Part shown: positions 33,435 through 42,205 of the stretch, piece by piece | Numbering within the stretch: the stretch's first letter is position 1 | Layout of the letters: the number at the start of each line of letters is the position of its first letter | IMG/VR virus record: IMGVR_UViG_3300049098_000031 | Coordinates: 1-54,990 of that record | Length of the DNA stretch: 54,990 nucleotides | Strand: one strand, 5' to 3' | Source of the DNA: a virus | Made by a program: the position numbers and the translations under genes | The notes under the pieces: model-generated | What the model was told of the DNA's origin: nothing | The model's database searches: none | Seen by the model: only the letters and a program-made list of their open reading frames with translations

Positions 33435-35990
33435 TTATCCGAACAGCCTTCCGTACTGGGAAAGCAATTGTTGCGCCGCCAGCTCGTCTTTCTCGCCTAC
33501 GCGAGATACCAGCGCCTGAAATTCCTCTGCCGACAGGTTTGGAATGTTGATTCCGCCAAGCGCCATATTGCGATCAATGCCGTGTACGCCTCGTCTTGTT
33601 GCCTCGCGTTCCTCTTCCTTGCGACGAGCCAACCGATCAAGGTCGCCTTGAATACGTGACTCTTCCCCGGTAATCAGGCCAAGGATAGCATCAAGTTCGT
33701 CTTGTGCCTGCACAGCTTTGTACTGATCGCTCTCGCCAGCCAGAGGGTCATACAAGCCGCGCATGCGCTGAACGTCGTCCATACCGTAGAACGGCGTATC
33801 CTGCGTCTGGCCAAGGAGTTGCTGTGCGCGATTCTCGATTCCGCCACGATAGTCGCCAAGCTCGCCGAGGCGGCTGTTGATCGCTTCAATGATGTCGTTT
33901 GTCGACGCCATGTCTTGCGCTGTTTGGCCGCCGGTGTACAGGCCAAGATCGCGCTGCGCACCCTCAACGCCCGAGATCGCGTCCATCATGGCCTGCTCAT
34001 TCCAAAGGTCTGCGTCGCGTGCAGACTGGCCAAAGCCTTGCGCACGTCCAAGGATTTCGTCGATTGCGCCACGACGCTCCTGATAGCGAGACTGGACTGC
34101 CTGCTCGGCACCAAATAACTGGTCGAGAAGGTCGGTCATGTCTGGATCAAGCTCGCTCTCAAAGCCGCCAATGCGGTTGCGCAAGTCGTCGATTTGAGCA
34201 TTTGCCGAATCAAACTGCGATCCTGCCCGCAAATTGAGTTCCGGTGCCCGCTCAAGCAGACCGGAAATACTTTCTCCGAACCCTGTACGCGCCTGATTGA
34301 CACGATCAAGCTCGCTTTCGCGCCTGCTGCGTAGTGCGTCTACGCGAGAATCAAGGCCGCCGAGAGCGCCGGTGATGTCGCTGAAGTCTGTCGAGATCGG
34401 CGTGTTGAATCCTTCCGCCTGTGAAAGCACAGAGGCAATTTCGCTATCCAGTGATTCGATAGCGTCTGCATCACGAATCGTAGTTCCCTCAACCGATTCG
34501 CCCAGCGTGCCAAGACGATCCTGCAAGCCAGTACGGAACTGGTCGATGCGGCCTGCCTCTTGGTCGTACGCAGCGTTTTGGCTACCAAGCCAGCTTCCGA
34601 TTTCACCAAGCTCAGACTGGAGGCCGCCGAACCCCGGGTTGGCCAAGTCGGATTCGTAAGAAGATAACTGGCTTTGCAGATCACCATACTGCGACCCAAG
34701 CATGTCGAGGATGCCGTTGCCGTAGATGTCTTCGTCTTTCGCGTTCGCCCAGTATCCATCAATGCTGTCGCCCATACGTCCACGAAAGGCGTCATCGCGG
34801 CTGACTGCGGCGTTGCGATCTGACTTGATGTCCTTGAAGCGGTTTTGCGCCTTGACCAGATCGTCGATGTACTGATTCAGCGTGTTTTGATTGAAGCCGA
34901 CCGACTTCACGTTCGGATCGTACGCGTCGAGCGCAGTACGGAAACGAGGCGTGTTGTCCTTCATGTTTTCGTAACGGCGGTCGAAAAAGCCATGGATGTC
35001 GCCGGTACGTGGCTTGTATTCCATGAGCTTGTCGATGTCGATGTTTCCCAAACGCTCTTGGGTGGCCAACAGTTGATCAAGAAACGCTTGGTTATCCTGC
35101 ACGTTGTTGATGTTGATGCCAGACAGTTTGTCGCCAAAGCCTGACGCCAGCTTTTCGATGTCGCTTAACTCGTTCGTGTACTTGTTCAGCAGGTTGTTGT
35201 AGTCACGTTCCTGCTCGCGCCTGTACTGGTTCTCGCTGTCGAGGTACTTGTCGTTGAAAGCGGCGGCCATGTCGTAGCCGGTGTTATTCCAGTCCTTGTA
35301 GTAGTTTTGATCGTAATACCAGTTGTTCAGGCCGTTGTTGTCCCAGTTCGTGAAGTGCAGCGACTCCAACCCCTCCACCGGATCGTCGGTGAAGTAGATG
35401 TTGTTCATCGCCATCATCGGGTCGTTGTAATACTGCGACTCGCTGGTGTACGGGCTGTTCGTCGGGCCAATACCCCAGCCAGACCAGTTGCGCCCCATCT
35501 CGGAAATTACCCTGTGGTCTTGGTCTGGCATGAATTCTTGGCTATGAACCAAGCCGGGGTAGTAGCTGTCGTATGGCTTGCCGCCACTGGCATAGCCGTC
35601 AGCCCTGTTCCAGCCTTGACTCTCGATATAGGAATCAAGGACGCTGCCGCCGCGCCCGCTGAGCCGGTCGGTCTGCATCTGCCCAGAATCGTTTAAGTGC
35701 GTACGGAAGAAAGCGTCGTCGTTCGTGTTACCCCACTCATAGTCGTAATAACCGGAAACCTTATCCGGGTCTTCCCAATCCATCCAACCAGCGTCGTTCT
35801 TGTACACGAGGTTGTCTGGAAGCGTGTAGCCGAACTGGTTTTCCGGGTTGTACATCGGGCGGGTGTCGTAGTAGCCGTCACGAACACCGCTGGGCTGACT
35901 GTTGTTGTAATCGTACTTGTAGCTCAAGTCAGCCGTCTGGCCGAAGAACGGATAGTAGCCGCCGAGATATGGAGTGAGGTTAGCCGCCAT
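33435..35990 (-). CDS. Long coiled-coil virion protein, paralogue of the 35993 gene, 851 aa
   Basis: The first 250 residues are rich in Tyr, Asn, Asp and Gly and probably form an extended or surface region. The remaining 600 are long coiled coils. The C-terminal 250 residues align by eye with the next protein: shared YTGGQ, RLGELG/D-YRGGIE-RAQ-LLGQ, FYGM-DV, QYGRLFG against QYGALFG. This points to tandem duplication followed by an added N-terminal region. A fibrous core or tail-associated structural role is likely. No named family is recognised. Confidence 0.6.
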   Translation of the reverse strand: MAANLTPYLGGYYPFFGQTADLSYKYDYNNSQPSGVRDGYYDTRPMYNPENQFGYTLPDNLVYKNDAGWMDWEDPDKVSGYYDYEWGNTNDDAFFRTHLNDSGQMQTDRLSGRGGSVLDSYIESQGWNRADGYASGGKPYDSYYPGLVHSQEFMPDQDHRVISEMGRNWSGWGIGPTNSPYTSESQYYNDPMMAMNNIYFTDDPVEGLESLHFTNWDNNGLNNWYYDQNYYKDWNNTGYDMAAAFNDKYLDSENQYRREQERDYNNLLNKYTNELSDIEKLASGFGDKLSGININNVQDNQAFLDQLLATQERLGNIDIDKLMEYKPRTGDIHGFFDRRYENMKDNTPRFRTALDAYDPNVKSVGFNQNTLNQYIDDLVKAQNRFKDIKSDRNAAVSRDDAFRGRMGDSIDGYWANAKDEDIYGNGILDMLGSQYGDLQSQLSSYESDLANPGFGGLQSELGEIGSWLGSQNAAYDQEAGRIDQFRTGLQDRLGTLGESVEGTTIRDADAIESLDSEIASVLSQAEGFNTPISTDFSDITGALGGLDSRVDALRSRRESELDRVNQARTGFGESISGLLERAPELNLRAGSQFDSANAQIDDLRNRIGGFESELDPDMTDLLDQLFGAEQAVQSRYQERRGAIDEILGRAQGFGQSARDADLWNEQAMMDAISGVEGAQRDLGLYTGGQTAQDMASTNDIIEAINSRLGELGDYRGGIENRAQQLLGQTQDTPFYGMDDVQRMRGLYDPLAGESDQYKAVQAQDELDAILGLITGEESRIQGDLDRLARRKEEEREATRRGVHGIDRNMALGGINIPNLSAEEFQALVSRVGEKDELAAQQLLSQYGRLFG

Positions 35991-35992
35991 CG

Positions 35993-37813
35993 TTAGCCTC
36001 CAAATAGCGCCCCGTACTGGGCGATGATTTGCTGCGCGAACTCAGGGTCTTTTTCCTGTACGCGCTGAACGAGCGAGGCGTACTCTTCTGGCGTCAGATT
36101 GGAATTCGCAAGTTGCTGCTCAATAAACTGGCGATCCATACCAAAGACAGTGTTCTCGGCTTCTTGCGCCTCGCGTGCGGCGCGAGCGGCAGCCTCGTCG
36201 AGCTGTGTCTGGATACGGTCACGGTTGCCACCGAGCATACGCGAGATCGCGTCGAGTTCGTCCATGGCTGTCATTGCGCCGTACTGATCCTGTTCCTGAG
36301 CGAGTGAATCGTACAGTGATTGCATCTTGTCGACGTCTTCCATGCCGTAAAAGCTGGTGTCTTCGACTTGACCAAGCAGGTCTTGAGCGCGGCCCTCGAT
36401 ACCACCACGGTACGTGTCGAGTTCGCCAAGGCGGCCACGAATGGAGTCGGCCAATGACTGAATCTGATCACGATCTTGCGAAACCTGTCCGCCGGTGTAC
36501 TGACCAAGTTGCATGAGCTGGGTGTTCAGGTCGTCGAGTTGGCCGCGCATGCCCTGCTCGTCCCACAGGTCAAGGCCCATGGCCGCATCACGTGCTTGCT
36601 GCGCGTTACCTACGATGTCGCCAATGGCGTTGCGGCGCTCCTGAAAACGAGAGTCCAGCATCTCTTCGATTCCTGTCAGATCGTTGAGCTGTGCGCTGAA
36701 ATCTGCCTCAAGCGGCGAATCGAATCCCTGCATCTGACGACGCAGTTGCTCGACTTGGTTGCGCATGTTGTCGAAAGACGAGCCTGAGTTCAGGTTGACT
36801 TCCGGGGCCTTGCGCAGCATTTCTTCTATGGTCAATCCGAAGTTTTTACCTGCCTGATTGATGCGCTTTTCCTCGGACGTACGCTTGTCACGCAGTGCAT
36901 CGATCTGCGTATCGAGGTTGCCGAACTTGGCAATCGATGCGCCGAAGTCGGCGTTGAGCGGCGAATTGAAGTTCATCGCCTCGCGGGCCTTCATGGCGAC
37001 GGCTTCGTCGAGTGCGTTGATCTGGTCGAGGTCGTTGACCGTCAGGTCGCCGAACTGCTGTCCGAAATCCATCAGGGAGTTCTGGAGCGTGTTGCGGTAG
37101 TCGGATACGCGACCCTGCTCTGACGAGTACGTGTTGCGCTGCTCTTGCAGCCAGTCGTTGAATGAGTTCAGGCCAGACTCTACGCCGCCAAAGCTGGCGT
37201 CATCCAGCTTCGACTGATAGCCGCCAAACTGGTTTTGTATCTCGCCGAACCGGTTGGCCAGAGAATCAAGAGCGCCGCTGCGGTAGATGTCGGTGCCGCT
37301 TGAGGTGTTCCACAGGTTAGAAAGGGAGGTGTTCATCTGGTTACGGAAGCGCGAGTCAGCACTCAACGCATCCTGACGCTGGTCAAGAAGCCCTTCATAC
37401 TGGCCGAACATTCCCTCGATGTCGTTCAGAAGCGTGTTGCGATAATCGTTGTCGACGCTCATCAAGTTCGGCGTATCGAGCGATACCATCTCGCCGTACG
37501 AACTGATCATGGAAGGCATGTCCGGGGCGGCAACCTCGAAGTCGTTACGCAGCACATTGTTGCGCAAACCTTGCAGGTCTGTACGCCAGTCACCGAAATC
37601 ATTGACGTTGTTAAGATCAATATCCTGAAAACGGCTGCCAATCGAATCGAAGCTCTCGCCGAAGTTCAGCAGACTATCGTTGAAGCTGTTGACCTGCTCG
37701 TTGTACTTGTCTGCCTCTTCCTGCCTGCGTGCGTTTTCGCCAGCAACGAACGACTGTCGCTGATTGGTGTAGTCCGGCGGCGGCGGCGGCGCTGGCGAGC
37801 TATACATGCCCAT
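35993..37813 (-). CDS. Long coiled-coil virion protein, paralogue of the 33435 gene, 606 aa
   Basis: ATG 37813 (MGMYSSPAPPPPPDYTNQ) follows GGGAG at eight bases. The frame's upstream extension to 37852 is rejected. After a proline-rich start the protein is nearly all coiled coil, with repeated phrases such as LRDKRTSEEKRINQ and FQERRNAIGDI. Its C-terminal part shares RAPELNL/KAPEVNL, GQYTGGQ, RLGEL, GIEGRAQDLLGQ and the QYGALFGG end with its neighbour. It overlaps the 37800 gene by 14 bases. Probably a structural scaffold of the virion interior or tail. Confidence 0.6.
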   Translation of the reverse strand: MGMYSSPAPPPPPDYTNQRQSFVAGENARRQEEADKYNEQVNSFNDSLLNFGESFDSIGSRFQDIDLNNVNDFGDWRTDLQGLRNNVLRNDFEVAAPDMPSMISSYGEMVSLDTPNLMSVDNDYRNTLLNDIEGMFGQYEGLLDQRQDALSADSRFRNQMNTSLSNLWNTSSGTDIYRSGALDSLANRFGEIQNQFGGYQSKLDDASFGGVESGLNSFNDWLQEQRNTYSSEQGRVSDYRNTLQNSLMDFGQQFGDLTVNDLDQINALDEAVAMKAREAMNFNSPLNADFGASIAKFGNLDTQIDALRDKRTSEEKRINQAGKNFGLTIEEMLRKAPEVNLNSGSSFDNMRNQVEQLRRQMQGFDSPLEADFSAQLNDLTGIEEMLDSRFQERRNAIGDIVGNAQQARDAAMGLDLWDEQGMRGQLDDLNTQLMQLGQYTGGQVSQDRDQIQSLADSIRGRLGELDTYRGGIEGRAQDLLGQVEDTSFYGMEDVDKMQSLYDSLAQEQDQYGAMTAMDELDAISRMLGGNRDRIQTQLDEAAARAAREAQEAENTVFGMDRQFIEQQLANSNLTPEEYASLVQRVQEKDPEFAQQIIAQYGALFGG

Positions 37814-38273
37814 GTTCTTGCTCCCATTCGGTGAATGTCTCTGGTGACGCAACGTGGCTGAGTTCGTGCAACTCTTCCATCACGCCTCTCGCGTGGTCGT
37901 AGCCACCAACAATGCGTGCGGCTGTACGCAAAATCTCCTGCACGCCCTCGCGATACACGAACGCAAAGATGCGTGATGTCTGGTCGTCGAACTTCTTCCA
38001 ACGCTCGCTGTGTTCCCACTGCATGATGGCGGCTGCCATGGCGCTGGACAATTCGTCCTCGTGGGCGAGGAAGAACGGATTCTTGATCTGCATAATCAAC
38101 GCGCGGTAGAGCAGATGCGCCATGTCCTTGGCGGGGTCTTCAGAGTCTCCGTCGACGATGTTGTCGGCCAGCCGGGTCATGTACGCGATGTTCAGCAGGA
38201 ACTCGGTTGCGTGACGATCACGCTTCATCCATTTCGCGAACAGTTCCTCGAGATTGTCGGCTGGCAAAGGCAT
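37800..38273 (-). CDS. Hypothetical helical protein, 157 aa
   Basis: The protein is a compact helical bundle with NIAYMTRLADNIVDGD and acidic C-terminal residues. Proteins of this size are common beside tail genes of short-tailed phages; I cannot name the family. Its start shares a base with the stop of the upstream fibre gene. It might be a fibre chaperone or assembly factor, but that is only positional. Confidence 0.55.
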   Translation of the reverse strand: MPLPADNLEELFAKWMKRDRHATEFLLNIAYMTRLADNIVDGDSEDPAKDMAHLLYRALIMQIKNPFFLAHEDELSSAMAAAIMQWEHSERWKKFDDQTSRIFAFVYREGVQEILRTAARIVGGYDHARGVMEELHELSHVASPETFTEWEQEHGHV

Positions 38274-39826
38274 TACTGCGACTGAACCTTGACCGACATG
38301 ACGATGTCGAGGTTGGTCGGAGCCGCTCCGTTCGATACGACAATGCTGACCAGCTTTGAGCTTAGTGTCGCATCGACCGTGATCGGGTTGGACAGGGTGT
38401 CAGATGTCGGAGTATTTGAGACGTTGTACGTACTGCCGACCGGGACACCGTCGATTTCGATCTGAACGTCACATGTTCCAGTGTCTGTACGCAGCTCGAT
38501 TGCGCTAATGATAACTTTCTGTTTGAAGTATCGATTTGCCCTGAACGAGCCGTCTGCAACGCCTCCAGCTTGGTAGACGTTGATCGAGTCGTACGCGATG
38601 GTTTCCGGCATCTGCGCCACAGGGATACGAGCTGAACTGCTGAGGGTAGCAACACCGTTTGCTGCGCCCTTTTGACTCTTCGGGATCAACGAGCTGAAGT
38701 CGACGTCAGAATATTCCAGTTGTGTTCCTGTCGCATCAACTTGCAGAAATTGCAGCGCATTGTTGTCGTCAAACGTCGGAATTGCCGACGCAGGGTTGGC
38801 GGACAGGTACTTGGTGCCGTCGTAGAACTTGAGCTGGTTCGGCGCAACAGATGTGTCAACCCAGAAACGGGTCGCCGGATTTGGCGTACTTGCACCAATC
38901 GTGATGTCTGGCGTAACGGCCAAGGTGGCGACAAGTTGTTCGACCTTGGCCTGCGGTATTTCGTCGTCTTGGATAACCAGCTTGGTGTACGGAATGTACC
39001 CGCTGAGATCGGTGTAGCGAGACTCGATCATCAGCCCGGTGACGTCAACGTCCTCGATTGGCTCTGCGCCAATAATAGCGATCTTGGTGGAGCCGGGAAC
39101 TGCTGTATTGAAAACCACCAAATCGTTGTCAGGGTCGAGGAAGTAATCGAATGTCACGCCCTCTCGCATGAGAACGCCGTTTTTGTACACCTGAATCGAA
39201 GCGTCCCGCGTATGGACAAATCCAAAGTTTGACTTCAGGCCAACCGTCTCCTCGTCGTATCGGGAGATGTCGAAGGTGACGCCATCGTACAGCCTGAAAA
39301 CGGAAATCTTTTCGCCAACGCCAAGGGCCGACAGGAACGTGACGCTTCCGTTACCTCCGGTGCCTCCTGTCGGATTTGAGGTGTAATCGTTACCCGCACC
39401 CTCGGTGAGCAAGAGGCCCTCGCTGTAAACCACGAGTACGTCTCCGGCATCGTGTGCAACGTCAATTTCCGTTTCGCCGCCTGTAGCCGTGAAATCAACC
39501 CTGTCCTGAAATACGGGTTCGCCGATCTGACCGACGTCCTTACCATCGTTGCCGCGAAGCTCATCGACCGGGACGATTGTTTTCCAACCGGTTTCAGGGT
39601 CATTGAATTCGCCAGTGCGGTACTGGATGCCAGATGCGGTATCGAGGCGTAGCTCGACGACGCCATCGAAGTTCCCGTCATCATCGAAGATCGCATCCAG
39701 AAGTTCGGCAATTGTCTTGTTGCCTAATTCTGCGGAGTTCAGGTAGCGTACGACGCTCTCGAACTCCTCGTTGATCTGGCCAGATGAGAAGTAATTCTGG
39801 GCGTTGAGTTGGCGTAGTCTGCTCAT
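38273..39826 (-). CDS. Tail fibre/appendage protein with shared N-terminal anchor, 517 aa
   Basis: Residues 35-95 contain ELLDAIFDDDGNF, VELRLD, YRTGEF and DPETGWKTI, which resemble the N-terminus of the 1010-residue fibre at 48616-51648 (LLDELFDSVDGNL, VDLRED, RLGTYV, DPNAGWETF). The region around 100-280 repeats the YKNG/VYSEG-type strand pattern of phage fibre shaft domains. The C-terminal domain is beta-rich. A receptor-binding or fibre-base role is likely, with the shared segment as virion anchor. It lies just downstream of the nozzle-like gene. Confidence 0.68.
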   Translation of the reverse strand: MSRLRQLNAQNYFSSGQINEEFESVVRYLNSAELGNKTIAELLDAIFDDDGNFDGVVELRLDTASGIQYRTGEFNDPETGWKTIVPVDELRGNDGKDVGQIGEPVFQDRVDFTATGGETEIDVAHDAGDVLVVYSEGLLLTEGAGNDYTSNPTGGTGGNGSVTFLSALGVGEKISVFRLYDGVTFDISRYDEETVGLKSNFGFVHTRDASIQVYKNGVLMREGVTFDYFLDPDNDLVVFNTAVPGSTKIAIIGAEPIEDVDVTGLMIESRYTDLSGYIPYTKLVIQDDEIPQAKVEQLVATLAVTPDITIGASTPNPATRFWVDTSVAPNQLKFYDGTKYLSANPASAIPTFDDNNALQFLQVDATGTQLEYSDVDFSSLIPKSQKGAANGVATLSSSARIPVAQMPETIAYDSINVYQAGGVADGSFRANRYFKQKVIISAIELRTDTGTCDVQIEIDGVPVGSTYNVSNTPTSDTLSNPITVDATLSSKLVSIVVSNGAAPTNLDIVMSVKVQSQ

Positions 39827-39827
39827 G

Positions 39828-41339
39828 TCATCTCTGCCTTACGTTAAAACCGACTGCAAGGATACGAATCAGACCCTTGCCCTTCGATGTGAGCTTGACG
39901 CGCACACCACGATAGATCGCCTCGAACTTGCGTTCGTACTGCTTTGATATAGGATTATCGGGGAATTTCGCGTCTTCATCGTCCTTGATCTCAAGGTTGA
40001 ACGCGTCAAGTAATTCGTCTTCCTCGTTGAGGATTTCAACCATCAGGTCGCCCTGACCGGTCGCGTGCAGGAAAAAGCTGTGCGCAGCCTTGTCCTCGGT
40101 CATGGAACCCTGCCACGAAATCGGCGTCTTGATCTCCATCGCAACGTCTGACAACGCCTCCAGATCATCCTCGATGTCGAAGATTTCATGGATGCCGCCA
40201 TACCCGCCAAGGACAAAACGACCTCCAAGAACGTCTCCGCAGCGAGCATTGAGGTAGTCGCCGCTCGACCACTTTTCAGGAACCTCCTGCTGTTGGCTCA
40301 TATTAACGGTCAGGCGTTTTGAGACGCGGTCACTGATTGGAAAGAAAATGTGGTACTGGCTGTTTTCCTGATCCCAAACGGCGGAAATCTGCTCCTTGTT
40401 TGTAACCTGCTTGAGAAGGCGACGGTACTCAATGTCAACTCGGCTGGATAACAGGCTTGCGTACACGAGGATGCCGTTTTCGCGTGAGCGCATGATCGTG
40501 TGAACGCCGCGCTCTGAGCAGAAAACAAGGTCGGTGCCAGCCTGCACGATGGTGTTGTGCGAGATTGTACCGATGTTGATGTTGGCGCGTTCATCGAGTT
40601 GCCAGTTATTGATGTCCGGGTCGATGACGTAGATGAGCGTACGGTTGCGGGTGAAGATCGCCAAGCGATTCTGCTCGAACCCGGCGATACCCGTGATCTT
40701 GTCGGCTGTACCAAGCAGGTTGCCGATCTCGATCTTGCCGCCGCGCAGGACGTTCTCTTCGTTCGGGTCTTCGTCGTCGGCGAATACGTCGTACGTGTCT
40801 ACGCGCGTAAGCTGGACTTCCGTATCTCTGCCCAGCAGTCCGGCGACCACAAGGCGGCGCTGCACGGAACAGCAGTACGCAGGCGCGAGGACTTCCATGG
40901 CGCTGGAATCGTTGCGCTGGAAGGATGCTCCGTCGTAGACGTACATGTAGCTGTTCTTGGAACAGAAGTGGGCGCTATTCGAGAAGATTGTCGAGGTGAC
41001 GGCGACGTTTTTGTCGTATACGTCTTCAGCAACGTGGCCACGGTCGGACTTGAGGGAGATTTTGTAGTCGGTCGATTCGGCAAATGCGACGTTGGTTTCG
41101 TCGTCCCTGTTGCCGTAGAAGCGTACGTGAGTCACAAGTCCTGCGTTGACAACACGTCTGCCAGCAGGCGACCGGATGATCTGGCCACGCCAGTCGCAGT
41201 ACGCGTTGTTGCAGACGGACAGGGTCTGCTCTTTCTGGTTGTCTTGGGCGGTGACGTCGGTGCTTGAATCAAGCCCCATGAAGTTGGACATCACGAATGG
41301 CTTTACCTTGACGCCCGGTGGAGACTTGAAGCTGGCCAT
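39828..41339 (-). CDS. Putative tail nozzle / stabilisation protein, 503 aa
   Basis: The protein reads as a beta-propeller-like series of strands: FYGNRDDE, MYVYDGASF, RLVVAGLLGRD, RLAIFTRNRTLIYVIDPD, LVFCSERGVHTI, YGGIHEIFDIEDD. The SERGVHTI-type segment is frequent in phage nozzle and P22 gp10-like stabilisation proteins. The size of about 500 residues and the position directly after the small connector gene agree. It would close the short tail tube below the portal. The family link is by pattern. Confidence 0.65.
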   Translation of the reverse strand: MASFKSPPGVKVKPFVMSNFMGLDSSTDVTAQDNQKEQTLSVCNNAYCDWRGQIIRSPAGRRVVNAGLVTHVRFYGNRDDETNVAFAESTDYKISLKSDRGHVAEDVYDKNVAVTSTIFSNSAHFCSKNSYMYVYDGASFQRNDSSAMEVLAPAYCCSVQRRLVVAGLLGRDTEVQLTRVDTYDVFADDEDPNEENVLRGGKIEIGNLLGTADKITGIAGFEQNRLAIFTRNRTLIYVIDPDINNWQLDERANINIGTISHNTIVQAGTDLVFCSERGVHTIMRSRENGILVYASLLSSRVDIEYRRLLKQVTNKEQISAVWDQENSQYHIFFPISDRVSKRLTVNMSQQQEVPEKWSSGDYLNARCGDVLGGRFVLGGYGGIHEIFDIEDDLEALSDVAMEIKTPISWQGSMTEDKAAHSFFLHATGQGDLMVEILNEEDELLDAFNLEIKDDEDAKFPDNPISKQYERKFEAIYRGVRVKLTSKGKGLIRILAVGFNVRQR

Positions 41340-41812
41340 CAGTCGCTATCGCTCTTTAATTCCTCGTCGGTCAGCCCGTTGGTGACGCTTGTTTCCGACG
41401 AGCCGTCTTTGTTGGAGCCGCCATCCATCGGACGCATCTTGATGGCCGTGTTGCCGTTGATGTCGTGCCACATGATCTGATTCATGGCCTTGAAGTACAT
41501 GGCTTGATACCCGGGCGTCTTCTCGGACATCTGCTGGAAAGAGTAGTGCGCAAGCAGTCCAAGCAGCATGATCTGATCGGGGATGGGACGCGCCTCGTTG
41601 GCGCTCTTGTAATATTCGATCTTACGACCGTCGTAATACGGATGTGAACGGTAGTCCTCGATCACCATGTTGGCGAATTCGATGAACATGTTTGTCACAA
41701 CCCCGTCAACGGATTGTGGAGAGAAATCCCCGAAGCGACGAATTGCGCTCTTGATCAGCGTATCAAGCGGCGCGTAATCGTCGCGGATGTGGGGAAAGTT
41801 CTGCTCGGCCAT
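41339..41812 (-). CDS. Putative head-tail connector/adaptor, 157 aa
   Basis: The all-helical N-terminal two thirds (LIKSAIRRFGDFS, TNMFIEFANMVIEDYRSHP, and MLLGLLAHYSFQQMSEK) resemble P22 gp4-type adaptor proteins that bind under the portal. The C-terminus is disordered and acidic. It lies between a small basic protein and the nozzle-like gene, the usual place for an adaptor. The start overlaps the upstream stop by one base. Confidence 0.62.
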   Translation of the reverse strand: MAEQNFPHIRDDYAPLDTLIKSAIRRFGDFSPQSVDGVVTNMFIEFANMVIEDYRSHPYYDGRKIEYYKSANEARPIPDQIMLLGLLAHYSFQQMSEKTPGYQAMYFKAMNQIMWHDINGNTAIKMRPMDGGSNKDGSSETSVTNGLTDEELKSDSD

Positions 41813-42087
41813 CAGTCTTTAACACGCAACACTCGACCACGGGCGACGTGGAAATGGCGCTCAAACGCCTCGGCTTTGTCGCCGGGTACGTGCCATTCGC
41901 ATCGTCCGGGGTGTTCGACATTGCGGCGAGCGCGGATGCCGTTGATCTGGAATTCTCGCGGCTCGCTGTTGCGGCTGCGGAAAACGACAACAGAAGGCGT
42001 TGCTACCTTCCTCGTCTTGCGGGCTGTCTTTTTTGGAGCGGCTTCTTCTTGCACTTCTTCTTCATGGGTAATCTCTTCGTCGGCCAT
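41812..42087 (-). CDS. Small protein with acidic-basic N-terminus, 91 aa
   Basis: ATG 42087 (MADEEITHEEEVQEEAA) has GAGGA upstream. The frame could extend to 42189, but that runs through the capsid terminator and is rejected. An acidic N-terminus and a Lys/Arg patch (PKKTARKTRK) lead into a small beta domain (INGIRARRNVEHPGRCEWHV). It could be a head-decoration or head-closure accessory. No family is recognised. Confidence 0.6.
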   Translation of the reverse strand: MADEEITHEEEVQEEAAPKKTARKTRKVATPSVVVFRSRNSEPREFQINGIRARRNVEHPGRCEWHVPGDKAEAFERHFHVARGRVLRVKD

Positions 42088-42156
42088 GTCAGAGTCCTCA
42101 TCTGGATGTTGGTAAGGATAAAACGTACGCGTCGCGCAGTCGTCCTCATTGTACAG

Positions 42157-42180
42157 ACAAAACCCCGCCGAAGCGGGGTC
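42157..42180 (-). terminator. Intrinsic terminator after the major capsid gene
   Basis: On the minus strand ACCCCGC and GCGGGGT pair across a TTCG tetraloop (42179-42162), followed by TTTTG. It lies 27 bases after the capsid stop and should cut or reduce readthrough into the connector genes. Confidence 0.85.
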
Positions 42181-42205
42181 TTGCATCACTGTTACACGTC
42201 AGCGA

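Noticed and set aside
35164-35172. TAACTCGTT inside the 851-residue gene as another copy of the inverted motif
   Set aside because: Only nine bases match, it is in coding DNA and has no inverted partner.
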